9,649 nucleotides of DNA from JBNAVY01 sp049700195 (GTDB lineage: Bacteria > Bacillota > Thermoanaerobacteria > Thermoanaerobacterales > Thermoanaerobacteraceae), in the NCBI GenBank assembly GCA_049700195.1, contig JBNAVY010000060.1, positions 1-9,649 of the forward strand. The letters are read 5' to 3'. This document shows, in pieces, positions 1 through 6,503 of the stretch (the first letter of the stretch is position 1; every line of letters starts with the position of its first letter). The translations under genes were made by a program, and so were the position numbers. The notes beneath the pieces are model-generated. The model had not been told where the DNA came from. It made no database searches and was given only the letters and a program-made list of their open reading frames with translations.

Positions 1-59
1 CATTTCATTACGTTTTGTGCCTTGAGCGAAGCGAAAGGAATGATTATAAAAATGAGTAA
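1..59 (+). CDS. Possible 3' end of an upstream gene (partial)
   Basis: The frame beginning at base 3 is open from the window edge to a TAA at 57-59 and would encode a C-terminus ending ...LERSERNDYKNE. It overlaps the first bases of sppA (ATG 52, in ATGAGTAA), a common arrangement for translationally coupled genes, and would carry the sppA ribosome binding site within it. Another frame is open from base 2 to TGA 23-25 and could equally be the end of the upstream gene. Only about 18 codons are visible, so no family can be assigned, and this may be non-coding leader. Confidence 0.25.
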   Translation, partial: FHYVLCLERSERNDYKNE

Positions 60-975
60 AAAAGCTTTAATTGGATTATTTATTATAATCTTGATAATTG
101 GTACTGTTATTGCGTCTATTTTTCTTACAATGCCTTCAAAGAATAATAGTTCGCCATGGGTTTCAAACACAATTGGTGTCATAACAATTGATGGAGTAAT
201 TGGAGACGGTGGTACAAATATTTTAGGAATTCCTCAGTCAATAAACGATCCAGTTGAACAGATAAAAAAGGCACAAGAGGATAATACTGTGAAAGCTGTA
301 ATAGTAAAAATAAACAGCCCTGGTGGTTCTGCAGCAAAATCTGTAGAAATATACACAGAGCTTAAAAGATTAAAAGAAACGGGGAAAAAGGTGATAATTG
401 CAATGGGAGATGCTGCAGCATCCGGCGGATACATGGCGGCGTGCGGTGGAGATATAATAGTCGCAAATCCAGCTACAATAACAGGAAGCATAGGAGTTAT
501 AATGCAATATACAAATTATGAGGGGCTTTACGATAAATTAGGATTAAAAGAAATAACCATAAAAAGTGGTCCTTATAAAGATATGGGTTCTCCTACAAGA
601 GATTTAACACCAGAAGAGGAAAAAATATTACAAGGTGTTATAGATGATACATATGAACAATTTGTAGAGATTGTATCTGAGGGAAGAAATATGCCCATCG
701 AAAAAGTAAGGATATTAGCAGATGGAAGAATATTCACGGGAAGGCAGGCACTAAAAGTTGGACTTGTAGATAGATTGGGAGATTTTTATGATGCTGTAGA
801 CATTGCTGCGAAAGGAGCTGGAATACAGGGTAAGCCTGTGTTAAAATATTATACAACGCCAAACCCTTTCAGTATATTTTTTGGAAGTGGGGCAAGAGGC
901 AATTTAGAAGGTACGGGGCTTGAGATATTAAGACTTTTGTTTATTGACAAGTGGAGTTTAAATGAGTATAAGTGA
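52..975 (+). CDS. sppA: Signal peptide peptidase SppA (serine-lysine protease, S49 family)
   Basis: This 307-residue membrane-anchored protease is expected to cut remnant signal peptides in or at the membrane. Residues 5-26 form one hydrophobic anchor and the rest is a single S49 domain, as in the short Gram-positive form of SppA. Visible motifs are INSPGGS (87-93), the nucleophile context AAASGGYMAA with Ser124, and SGPYKDMGSP with the likely general base Lys176. Their 52-residue separation equals that of the B. subtilis Ser147/Lys199 dyad. TTG 22 and ATG 40 are in-frame alternatives. ATG 52 is chosen because AAAGGAATGAT (34-44) lies at a suitable distance before it and the protein then begins with a short positive stretch followed by the membrane segment. 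No promoter is visible, so it is probably co-transcribed from upstream. The stop lies about 45 bases before the next annotated gene. Confidence 0.93.
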   Translation: MSKKALIGLFIIILIIGTVIASIFLTMPSKNNSSPWVSNTIGVITIDGVIGDGGTNILGIPQSINDPVEQIKKAQEDNTVKAVIVKINSPGGSAAKSVEIYTELKRLKETGKKVIIAMGDAAASGGYMAACGGDIIVANPATITGSIGVIMQYTNYEGLYDKLGLKEITIKSGPYKDMGSPTRDLTPEEEKILQGVIDDTYEQFVEIVSEGRNMPIEKVRILADGRIFTGRQALKVGLVDRLGDFYDAVDIAAKGAGIQGKPVLKYYTTPNPFSIFFGSGARGNLEGTGLEILRLLFIDKWSLNEYK

Positions 976-999
976 TTAATTTGTATAGGGTATTGTATT

Positions 1000-1028
1000 T
1001 TGAAGAGCGGTACAGAAAGTGGTATACT
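1000..1028 (+). promoter_or_regulatory. Possible sigma-A promoter at the 5' end of the metalloprotease gene
   Basis: TTGAAG (1000-1005), a 17-base gap and TATACT (1023-1028) resemble a vegetative promoter. Transcription would begin near 1035, downstream of the GTG used for the annotated gene, so promoter and annotated start cannot both be right unless the gene is also transcribed from sppA. It may be a chance match in AT-rich coding sequence. Confidence 0.25.
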
Positions 1029-1918
1029 ATATTTATCTTGATGGTATAGATGCACTTAAAGAGTTAAATTGGGAGGCATTTTTAAAAAATTATCTTGGAA
1101 AGAATCGGTTAGTCATACAAGAGTATTGCAATAATTTCTTTTTCACAAAAGAAATGCCATGGGAAAGATGCATTATAGAGTATAAAAAACATTGGTTTGA
1201 AAAAAGTGAAAATAGACAGGATCTACTTTCTAAGTTTAATGAAGAAAAAATTCGCTTTAACGTATCTAAGGGAATGAATAAAATTGTAAAAATTTTTCCC
1301 GAGGCTGAAGATATAGATGTGTATCTTATTATAGGACTTTATACCAGCAATGCTTTTCAATATTTTCTTGAAAGTCGACCTGCTGTAGGTTTAGCAATAG
1401 AAGCTCATGGCAAGACTTTTTTCGGTATACCAATGCCTTATGAAGACATACCTTTATGGCTTTCTCATGAGATAGGCCATGCATTTCGCTATAAAAATTC
1501 TTCAAATCCTTTGACAAAATGGCTTTTCCAAAATGGTTTTAAATTAGATAAGTCAGTAGAGGAACTTCCTCTTTTTGAATTTCTGATTGAAGAGGGTTTA
1601 GCGGTTATGACTACAAGATGGGTTTTTCCCGAAGAACCTTTGTATAAAGTATTGGGATATACAGAGGATGTGTATTTTTGGTGTGTAAATAATGAAAAAG
1701 AACTTATGAGTAAATTAAGAAATATTTGGGATAGACCGCCAGGGAGGGAAGAGTATTTTAGATATTTTAGTGGATATGATGAGAGTATTCCTCCGCGTAC
1801 AGGGTACTATATTGGAATGCGTCTTGTAGAAAATTTCATTGAAAAGCACCCTGGAATAGAAAAAAGCGATCTTTTTGTAATTCCAGCAAAGGAAATAGTA
1901 ACATCGTCCATAAAATAA
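1019..1918 (+). CDS. Putative zinc metalloprotease, HExxH family (DUF2268-like)
   Basis: The 299-residue protein has no signal peptide or membrane segment. Residues 150-154 are HEIGH in the context PLWLSHEIGHAF, a classical zinc-binding HExxH motif. About 37 residues later comes EEGLAV (Glu191/Glu192), a likely third zinc ligand, and near the C-terminus RTGYYIGMRLVENF. This order (HExxH, EGLA, GYYIG) matches the DUF2268 predicted zinc-dependent proteases, such as B. subtilis YjaZ-type proteins. The substrate is unknown. The start is doubtful. GTG 1019 is preceded only by a weak GAGCGG, no ATG occurs in frame until 1154, and a different frame beginning GTG 972 at the sppA stop also looks coding (see findings). 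The gene is probably co-transcribed with sppA and ends at a strong hairpin. Confidence is high for a real gene, moderate for the family and low for the N-terminus. Confidence 0.78.
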   Translation: MVYYIYLDGIDALKELNWEAFLKNYLGKNRLVIQEYCNNFFFTKEMPWERCIIEYKKHWFEKSENRQDLLSKFNEEKIRFNVSKGMNKIVKIFPEAEDIDVYLIIGLYTSNAFQYFLESRPAVGLAIEAHGKTFFGIPMPYEDIPLWLSHEIGHAFRYKNSSNPLTKWLFQNGFKLDKSVEELPLFEFLIEEGLAVMTTRWVFPEEPLYKVLGYTEDVYFWCVNNEKELMSKLRNIWDRPPGREEYFRYFSGYDESIPPRTGYYIGMRLVENFIEKHPGIEKSDLFVIPAKEIVTSSIK

Positions 1919-1964
1919 AGACAAAAGGAACCGGACAAAGGAGCCGGTTCCTCTTGTCTGATTT
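1919..1964. terminator. Bidirectional terminator between the convergent metalloprotease and SOD genes
   Basis: AGACAAAAGGAACCGG (1919-1934) pairs with CCGGTTCCTCTTGTCT (1944-1959): 16 positions with one mismatch and a 9-base loop. It lies directly after the TAA of the plus-strand gene and overlaps the stop region of the minus-strand SOD gene. The minus-strand side has the better T-rich tail (CTTTATTTTAT), the plus-strand side only GATTT, so it probably serves both but acts more strongly on the SOD transcript. Confidence 0.85.
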
Positions 1965-2559
1965 AAAAAGAGTGCATTTCTATCCAAGAGGTTACTCTCC
2001 TATTTACTTCCTCCCATTTTATATTGTTCATGAAGGCCTCTATATAGCTTTTTTTATCAGTGCCGTAATCTATAAAATAGGCATGTTCGTAAGTGTCAAG
2101 GACCAGAAGGGGAATCGCTCTTGATACTATGCCGTGGTTGTGGAAGTCCTGAAGATAGTTGTGAAGTTTTAAATCTATAGGGTCAAAGCAAAGAAGAGTC
2201 CAGCCCCGGGAAGCCATTCCACAGGCTATGAAGTCCTGTCTCCAGTTTTCGAAGGAGCCAAAATCCAGGGCAATCATGGAGGCTATTAAACTATAAGGGG
2301 TACCTCCTGTTCCTCCTAAGTTTTCGAAATATAATTCGTGAAGTTTAACACCATCTAAATTATAAGTCTCTTCCAGTTTAAGCTCCCTGTATTCGCTGTA
2401 GCCGGCATTTGCTTTTGAACGATTGGCTGTTTTTAATTTTTCGCGTATTTCGTTTGTATTTTCTACATATCCATTATATAGTTTGTAGTGTTCTTCAAGG
2501 GTTTTTTGCGATATTCCTTTAAGAAAAAGATTATATTTTTTTGTTACAAGCTTATCCAT
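1963..2559 (-). CDS. Superoxide dismutase, Fe/Mn family (divergent)
   Basis: This 198-residue cytoplasmic protein would convert superoxide to hydrogen peroxide and oxygen. The four expected metal ligands can be placed: His24 (TLEEHYKLY), His74 (KLHELYFENL), Asp155 and His159 (LVLDTYEHAYFIDY). The glycine-rich GGTGGTPYS (82-90) and the C-terminal KSYIEAFMNNIKWEEV are also typical. Several residues around the metal differ from well-studied enzymes: the usual HHxxHHxxY becomes HYKLYNGY with one residue fewer, and DVWEH becomes DTYEH. Metal choice (Fe, Mn or either) cannot be read, so no sodA/sodB symbol is given. A strong GGAGGAGG sits 3 bases before the ATG. The gene is convergent with the metalloprotease gene and divergent from ywlG. 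Hand-counting 2101-2220 gives 57 G/C of 120, clearly above the neighbouring genes, which could reflect transfer. Confidence 0.9.
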   Translation of the reverse strand: MDKLVTKKYNLFLKGISQKTLEEHYKLYNGYVENTNEIREKLKTANRSKANAGYSEYRELKLEETYNLDGVKLHELYFENLGGTGGTPYSLIASMIALDFGSFENWRQDFIACGMASRGWTLLCFDPIDLKLHNYLQDFHNHGIVSRAIPLLVLDTYEHAYFIDYGTDKKSYIEAFMNNIKWEEVNRRVTSWIEMHSF

Positions 2560-2584
2560 ATTCCTCCTCCTTTTTGCATATCTG

Positions 2585-2593
2585 ATTTTAGCA
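2585..2593 (-). promoter_or_regulatory. Extended -10 promoter of the SOD gene
   Basis: On the minus strand TGCTAAAAT forms an extended -10 (TGn + TAAAAT at 2590-2585). No good -35 lies 16-18 bases upstream, as is usual for extended -10 promoters. The predicted start near 2578 leaves a leader of about 20 bases that contains the GGAGGAGG ribosome binding site. Confidence 0.5.
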
Positions 2594-2605
2594 TATGAAA
2601 ATATG
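2592..2605. repeat. Small inverted repeat just upstream of the SOD -10
   Basis: CATAT (2592-2596), GAAA, ATATG (2601-2605) is a 14-base inverted repeat in the spacer between the -10 and -35 positions of the SOD promoter, a placement suited to a repressor site. It does not match the PerR or Fur consensus. Short AT-rich palindromes are common by chance here, so this is a weak call. Confidence 0.2.
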
Positions 2606-2717
2606 AATAAACTGTGCCTAAAAATTTAAGTATGTATTCAGTTAACAAATCATATAAGAGGAATTGTATTATTTATCTTATATTATATTCATTATCTGAA
2701 GAAATGGGTTCAAATTG

Positions 2718-2726
2718 TGTTATAAT
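2718..2726 (+). promoter_or_regulatory. Extended -10 promoter of ywlG
   Basis: TGTTATAAT places a perfect TATAAT (2721-2726) behind a TGn extension. No convincing -35 lies 16-18 bases upstream. Transcription would begin near 2733, leaving a leader of about 34 bases before ATG 2767 that includes GGAGGTG. The rest of the 2560-2745 spacer is AT-rich, and I see no riboswitch or small gene in it. Confidence 0.6.
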
Positions 2727-2753
2727 AGAATGTAGTATATAATAAATGGTTTT

Positions 2754-2760
2754 GGAGGTG
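2754..2760 (+). promoter_or_regulatory. Ribosome binding site fixing the ywlG start at 2767
   Basis: GGAGGTG lies 6 bases before ATG 2767. An in-frame ATG at 2746 lies upstream of it and would add seven residues, but it has no binding site of its own. Confidence 0.85.
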
Positions 2761-2766
2761 TTATTA

Positions 2767-3321
2767 ATGGATTTTCAAACAATTACAAAGGATACAGCAG
2801 AAATAATTGAAGAATTACTAGATATATCTAACCTTAAATCTAAGGATATATTTGTTCTTGGAGGCAGTACAAGTGAAATAATGGGTAAAAAAGTAGGTAC
2901 TGCAGGTGGTATTGATATTGCAAAAGCAGTTGCTGATCCTATTTTGGATATTATACATAAAAGAGGTTTATATATTGCTGTACAGGGTTGCGAGCACATA
3001 AACAGGTCTCTTTTAGTGGAAAAAGAAGCACAAGAAAAGTATGGATTTGAAGTAGTAAATGTCATTCCTCATGAGCATGCCGGAGGCTCAATACAAACTT
3101 ATTGCTATGAGAATTTTAAAAGTCCTGTCATGGTTGAAAATATAAAAGGTTTAGGCCATGCAGGACTTGATATTGGACTTGTACTGATTGGGATGCATCT
3201 AAGACCTGTGGTTGTTCCAGTTAGGTTGAGCAAAAGTAAAATAGGAGAAGCTACAATTGTAGCTGCAAGAACAAGGCCTAAGATGGTAGGAGGAGAAAGG
3301 GCAAGATATATGAAATTGTAA
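2767..3321 (+). CDS. ywlG: UPF0340 / TIGR01440 family protein (YwlG-like), function unknown
   Basis: The 184-residue soluble protein is recognisable as the conserved Firmicute family UPF0340 (DUF436, B. subtilis YwlG). Typical segments are GGSTSEIMGKKVGTAGG (32-48), GCEHINR (74-80), PHEHAGG (101-107), the glycine-rich GLGHAGLDIG (128-137) and a basic C-terminus (TRPKMVGGERARYM). The conserved Cys, His and Glu residues in GCEH and PHEH could form an active or metal site, but no reaction is established for the family and I do not assign one. The length is about usual for the family. The start at 2767 is chosen over 2746 because of the well-spaced GGAGGTG. The gene is a single transcription unit with its own extended -10 promoter and ends at a palindromic terminator. 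Confidence 0.9.
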   Translation: MDFQTITKDTAEIIEELLDISNLKSKDIFVLGGSTSEIMGKKVGTAGGIDIAKAVADPILDIIHKRGLYIAVQGCEHINRSLLVEKEAQEKYGFEVVNVIPHEHAGGSIQTYCYENFKSPVMVENIKGLGHAGLDIGLVLIGMHLRPVVVPVRLSKSKIGEATIVAARTRPKMVGGERARYMKL

Positions 3322-3322
3322 A

Positions 3323-3344
3323 AGGGCACGGTATACCGTGCCTT
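3323..3344. terminator. Palindromic bidirectional terminator between ywlG and the SLH gene
   Basis: GGCACGGTATACCGTGCC (3325-3342) is a perfect 18-base palindrome, extended by a G-T and an A-T pair. As RNA it folds into a 7-bp GC-rich stem (GGCACGG/CCGTGCC) with a TATA loop, plus the extra pairs. It begins two bases after the ywlG stop and ends four bases before the stop of the convergent SLH gene. The plus side is followed by TTAAATTATTTATT and the minus side by CTTTTACAATTT, so it can act in both directions. Confidence 0.75.
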
Positions 3345-3347
3345 AAA

Positions 3348-5459
3348 TTATTTATTCAATTGAAGATATCTTACTATTACAGCAGCAGCCTGGGCTCTTG
3401 TTAAAGGCTGTTGAGGTTCAAAGTATCCATCTGAACCATTCATTATTTTAAGACCTGATACTATAGCTATATATCCTATCATGTCTTTAGGTATTTTATC
3501 ATTGTCTTTAAAGTTTATTATAAATATATCTGGGATATCGGCAATATAACCAGCACCTAAACTTTTTACAAGCATTTTAGCTGCTTGTTGTCTTGTGACA
3601 ATAGAATCAGGGCTTTTTTCTTTTTCTGTTATGATATTTTTATTTATTGCTATGGCATAGTAAGTATCATAATCATCTGAGTAACTTGGCATAGTGTAAT
3701 AATAGTCAGGCTGTATTGCTTTAATGAGTATTTTTATAAAATCCTTTTGGAGGATATCTTTATTTGGATAAAATTTGTCTTCTTTTACATCAATTATTCC
3801 GTATTGTACCAAGAGATTTATATCTTTTTCTGCCCAATTCCCTTTGATATCAGTAAAATTAATTTTAGATTGTTTTACTACGGGTTTTCCAGAGTAATCT
3901 ATAATTTGGCCAGTTTTCGCATTTATATAGTTAAAAAAGTTTGATTGATAAACTAGTTGTATTGTTGGAGATTGATCTGGAGATTTATAGTCAAAGTCAG
4001 GGATGTACATTAATGTAAATTCAGAGTTGTCAAACATTATTTTGTAAGCTTCCTCAAGGCTTATTGTATTTTCTGCAGCAGGCAATTTTACAGAAGTCCA
4101 ATTTATAGAATATGAGACTATGTCACCTGTATATTGATTTACATTGACGTTTATATTATTGAAGGGACACAAAATTCCATTTGATATTTCTACATATCTG
4201 AATGGATATGATGGCCAATCAATCATTTTGTAGTTTTCTTCTTGATATGCTGTTTTGCTGAACTTTTCAGGTATTATTTTTTTAAGGTAATCTTCAGCGA
4301 TTTTTCGCATCTGTTCTTTAGTGTAGGAAGGTTTTTTTCCTTGCACATTGTCCATATCGGGATTTCCTATTGAAAAAGAAGTTAATTCACCTGTAACTGC
4401 ATCAACAGAAGCATTTACATAGTAGTATTTATTGTCTTTAGTTAAACTCCAATTAAGACTCCATATAGGATTTGATTTTGCAGGGGGATAATTATTGTTA
4501 CTATATAAGTTTACACTGCTTAATTTATAATCGCTTATTGAAAAAGGAATGCTGTTTTTAACCACTTCAATAGCTTTGTCTTTTGATATGTATTTTTCAG
4601 AGGCTTCGATTGCTTTTTGCTCTTCTGGGGAGAATTTTTGTGAAGATTCTGCTCCTACATCTCCGCCACGACCACCGTACATTGGCATATAATAGTTATC
4701 ACTTGTTTTTATTTCTCCTGTAATAGCATCAATTGGAGCATTTTGGTATATACCATAGACTAAAATTGCTTGAGGTTCATTGCCATATACTTGGTCGTAG
4801 ACTAAGTTGTATTGAAGTTTTAAACCTATTTTTTCTTTAAATATTTTTATTGCTTCTTCCTTAGATATTGCGGCTTTAGGGTCAGGGAAGGTATAATTTC
4901 CCCAAGTTAATGAATAAGATGTTACTTTTAAAGTGTTTTTATTTACTGTGACGTTTAAAGAATTATACGGGAAAGGTATACCATTTACTATTCTTTCGAA
5001 GGAAAAGTTATAGTCATAAGAATAGTCATTGTAACCATTGCTATTAATAATTTGTTCTTTTGTTTCTTTAAATTTTTCAGGAGCAATTTTTTGTAAGAAT
5101 TCAATTGCTACTTTTTTTGCTTCATCCTGTGTGTATTTTGGAATTCTTGGCTGTTTTTGTAAAACAGGACTCCAACTATAATAGTTTGTAATCTCACCTG
5201 TATCGGCATCTATTGTGACGCTTATGTTTCCTTTTGAAGAAGAATTCCAATTGAGAATCCATGATTTTGTATTACCATATTCATAGTAGTTGGAGCTAAA
5301 GTCATAGCCATTATCACTTATGTCTAATTTTGTTTTTGCTATTTCAATGGCCTGTTTTAAACTTATCTTAGTATCAGCTTGTGCCTGTACAGTGTTTGGT
5401 GTTACTATAAGTGTAAACAGGAAGACAAGGGCAATTGTGATGGAAATAAACTTTTTCAT
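3348..5459 (-). CDS. Secreted S-layer-homology protein with two YcdB/YcdC (PepSY-like) modules
   Basis: The 703-residue exported protein is probably bound to the cell wall. Residues 1-28 form a signal peptide with an AQA|D cleavage site. Two homologous modules follow, about 31-260 and 291-525. In each the order is ISxxxAIE(V/I), WxLNW...DAxTGE(I/L), Px YTxxxxxKIAxxxL, NGIxxP(Y/F)NxxNVxVN, SYSxxW, then xxLVY...DA/NAxTG. This matches the YcdB/YcdC domain, related to PepSY and often linked to peptidase inhibition, though its role here is unknown. Residues 534-700 hold three SLH repeats: FTDIKGNWAEKDI, a degenerate middle one with VTRQQAAKML, and NFKDNDKIPKDM...PLTRAQAAAVI. SLH repeats normally hold proteins to pyruvylated wall polymers. 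GGAGG lies 7 bases before the ATG. The gene runs in the same direction as the GH18 and deacetylase genes but is separated from them by its own spacer. Confidence 0.9.
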   Translation of the reverse strand: MKKFISITIALVFLFTLIVTPNTVQAQADTKISLKQAIEIAKTKLDISDNGYDFSSNYYEYGNTKSWILNWNSSSKGNISVTIDADTGEITNYYSWSPVLQKQPRIPKYTQDEAKKVAIEFLQKIAPEKFKETKEQIINSNGYNDYSYDYNFSFERIVNGIPFPYNSLNVTVNKNTLKVTSYSLTWGNYTFPDPKAAISKEEAIKIFKEKIGLKLQYNLVYDQVYGNEPQAILVYGIYQNAPIDAITGEIKTSDNYYMPMYGGRGGDVGAESSQKFSPEEQKAIEASEKYISKDKAIEVVKNSIPFSISDYKLSSVNLYSNNNYPPAKSNPIWSLNWSLTKDNKYYYVNASVDAVTGELTSFSIGNPDMDNVQGKKPSYTKEQMRKIAEDYLKKIIPEKFSKTAYQEENYKMIDWPSYPFRYVEISNGILCPFNNINVNVNQYTGDIVSYSINWTSVKLPAAENTISLEEAYKIMFDNSEFTLMYIPDFDYKSPDQSPTIQLVYQSNFFNYINAKTGQIIDYSGKPVVKQSKINFTDIKGNWAEKDINLLVQYGIIDVKEDKFYPNKDILQKDFIKILIKAIQPDYYYTMPSYSDDYDTYYAIAINKNIITEKEKSPDSIVTRQQAAKMLVKSLGAGYIADIPDIFIINFKDNDKIPKDMIGYIAIVSGLKIMNGSDGYFEPQQPLTRAQAAAVIVRYLQLNK

Positions 5460-5480
5460 AAAATAACCTCCTTATTATTT

Positions 5481-5508
5481 TTAATATATTTTTAATATAT
5501 ATTAACAA
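5481..5508 (-). promoter_or_regulatory. Possible promoter of the SLH gene
   Basis: On the minus strand TTGTTA (5508-5503), a 16-base gap and TATTAA (5486-5481) give a moderate vegetative match, with a short leader containing GGAGG. The segment is made of repeated TTTTAATATAT units, so chance matches are likely. No convincing terminator for the GH18 gene lies in the 91-base spacer; the only hairpin (TGGAA/TTCCA, 5523-5535) is small and lacks a T tract. Confidence 0.3.
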
Positions 5509-5550
5509 GACTTAAGAAGACATGGAAAAGTTCCAATAAAATATAAAAAT

Positions 5551-6474
5551 TTATTTACTTTTTAAAATGTTCCATATATTCGGATCTTCTTGTCCTAAAC
5601 GCCATACTGCAATTCCAGAAAGTCCATAATTATCTATCAAAGGCAATTTTGCAGCAAAGCTTCTTGCGTCTTCAAACCATACAGTGTGTTTTTTGCCATC
5701 TAATACATAGGTGTACGTAGATTCCTGGGCAGTCTGATCGTATATTATAGATACTCCTAAATTTGTTGCTAAGTCTACAGCTTGTTGGTATGTTAAGGTT
5801 CTTGGGTAGTTTACTCCTTCTGTCCAGTCATAACCGTATACTGCCATACCAAGCCATATTTTTTTGCGTGGTATTACTGTTGTTGCATAATTTAGAATGT
5901 TTGTGACAAACTCTATAGATGCTATAGGACCAGGGAGAGAAAAATGTTCATCATATGCTAATATATATATCTGATCAGTGTAATTTGCGATATAAGAATA
6001 TTCAAAAGCCCCCGAAAAAGGATGGTGGGGATTGTCTGATAATTCAGCAGGTACAGATATTGTGGATAAAATATTATAAGATTTTAAAGTTGCATACAAA
6101 TCTTTTAAAAATATATTTAGATTATTTCTGTCTTCAGGAGGAACAAATTCAAAGTCTATATTTATACCGGGATAATTGTTTGAAATTGCGATATTTTTAA
6201 TATTAAGAATTAAAGTGTTTCTTAATTCAGAGTTCGATAGTATATCATGTATTAATTGAGATTTTTTAGGGTCAGAGTAATTATGAATGATTGGGTAAAT
6301 AGGGAGATTATTGGCTGAAGCAATATTTTTTACCTCACTGGAAGACATATCTGCTAAAGTTCCATCATCTTTTATCCCATACCAAAAGGGTATGAGTGTT
6401 GTTATATTTTTAGCATGAATTTTAAGATTATCAATTGAACCTTTTGCTATATCAAAATACCATTTATTATCCAT
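5551..6474 (-). CDS. Glycoside hydrolase family 18 protein, YaaH/SleL type
   Basis: The 307-residue protein is a single complete GH18 barrel with no signal peptide, membrane segment or LysM domain. The active-site strand reads GINIDFEFVPPEDR (103-116), giving Asp107 and the catalytic acid Glu109. Further family marks are YILAYDEHF, GMAVYGYDWTEG, WFEDARSF and the C-terminal GLSGIAVWRLGQEDPNIW. These features group it with the spore-associated YaaH/YdhD/SleL enzymes, which act as N-acetylglucosaminidases on cortex peptidoglycan fragments. Those usually carry N-terminal LysM domains, which are absent here. Lack of an export signal fits a protein made in the mother cell and deposited on the spore, but this is inference. 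The ATG at 6474 follows GGGGG (6483-6487) at a usable distance, and a sigma-K-like promoter lies just upstream. Confidence 0.88.
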   Translation of the reverse strand: MDNKWYFDIAKGSIDNLKIHAKNITTLIPFWYGIKDDGTLADMSSSEVKNIASANNLPIYPIIHNYSDPKKSQLIHDILSNSELRNTLILNIKNIAISNNYPGINIDFEFVPPEDRNNLNIFLKDLYATLKSYNILSTISVPAELSDNPHHPFSGAFEYSYIANYTDQIYILAYDEHFSLPGPIASIEFVTNILNYATTVIPRKKIWLGMAVYGYDWTEGVNYPRTLTYQQAVDLATNLGVSIIYDQTAQESTYTYVLDGKKHTVWFEDARSFAAKLPLIDNYGLSGIAVWRLGQEDPNIWNILKSK

Positions 6475-6503
6475 TATAAAAACCCCCGCTATTATTTATA
6501 ATC

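Noticed and set aside
21..39. Repeated GCGAA units in GAGCGAAGCGAAAGG near the left edge
   Set aside because: Only two short copies; more likely the end of an upstream gene or chance than a repeat array.
22..51. TTG 22 and ATG 40 as sppA starts
   Set aside because: Neither has a spaced ribosome binding site; AAAGGA abuts ATG 40. ATG 52 has both a site and a normal anchor-type N-terminus.
234..491. Minus-strand open frame inside sppA
   Set aside because: It is a shadow of sppA with no binding site and no recognisable protein; the plus-strand frame carries the SppA catalytic motifs.
2560..2745. Riboswitch or small RNA in the SOD/ywlG spacer
   Set aside because: No extended stem structures or known conserved motifs; the two predicted leaders are only about 20 and 34 bases.
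2746..2766. Longer ywlG start at ATG 2746
   Set aside because: The GGAGGTG site lies downstream of it, and no site precedes it.
5481..5502. Repeated TTTTAATATAT units as an iteron-like array
   Set aside because: Only two imperfect AT copies in an AT-rich spacer; no replication gene or DnaA boxes nearby.
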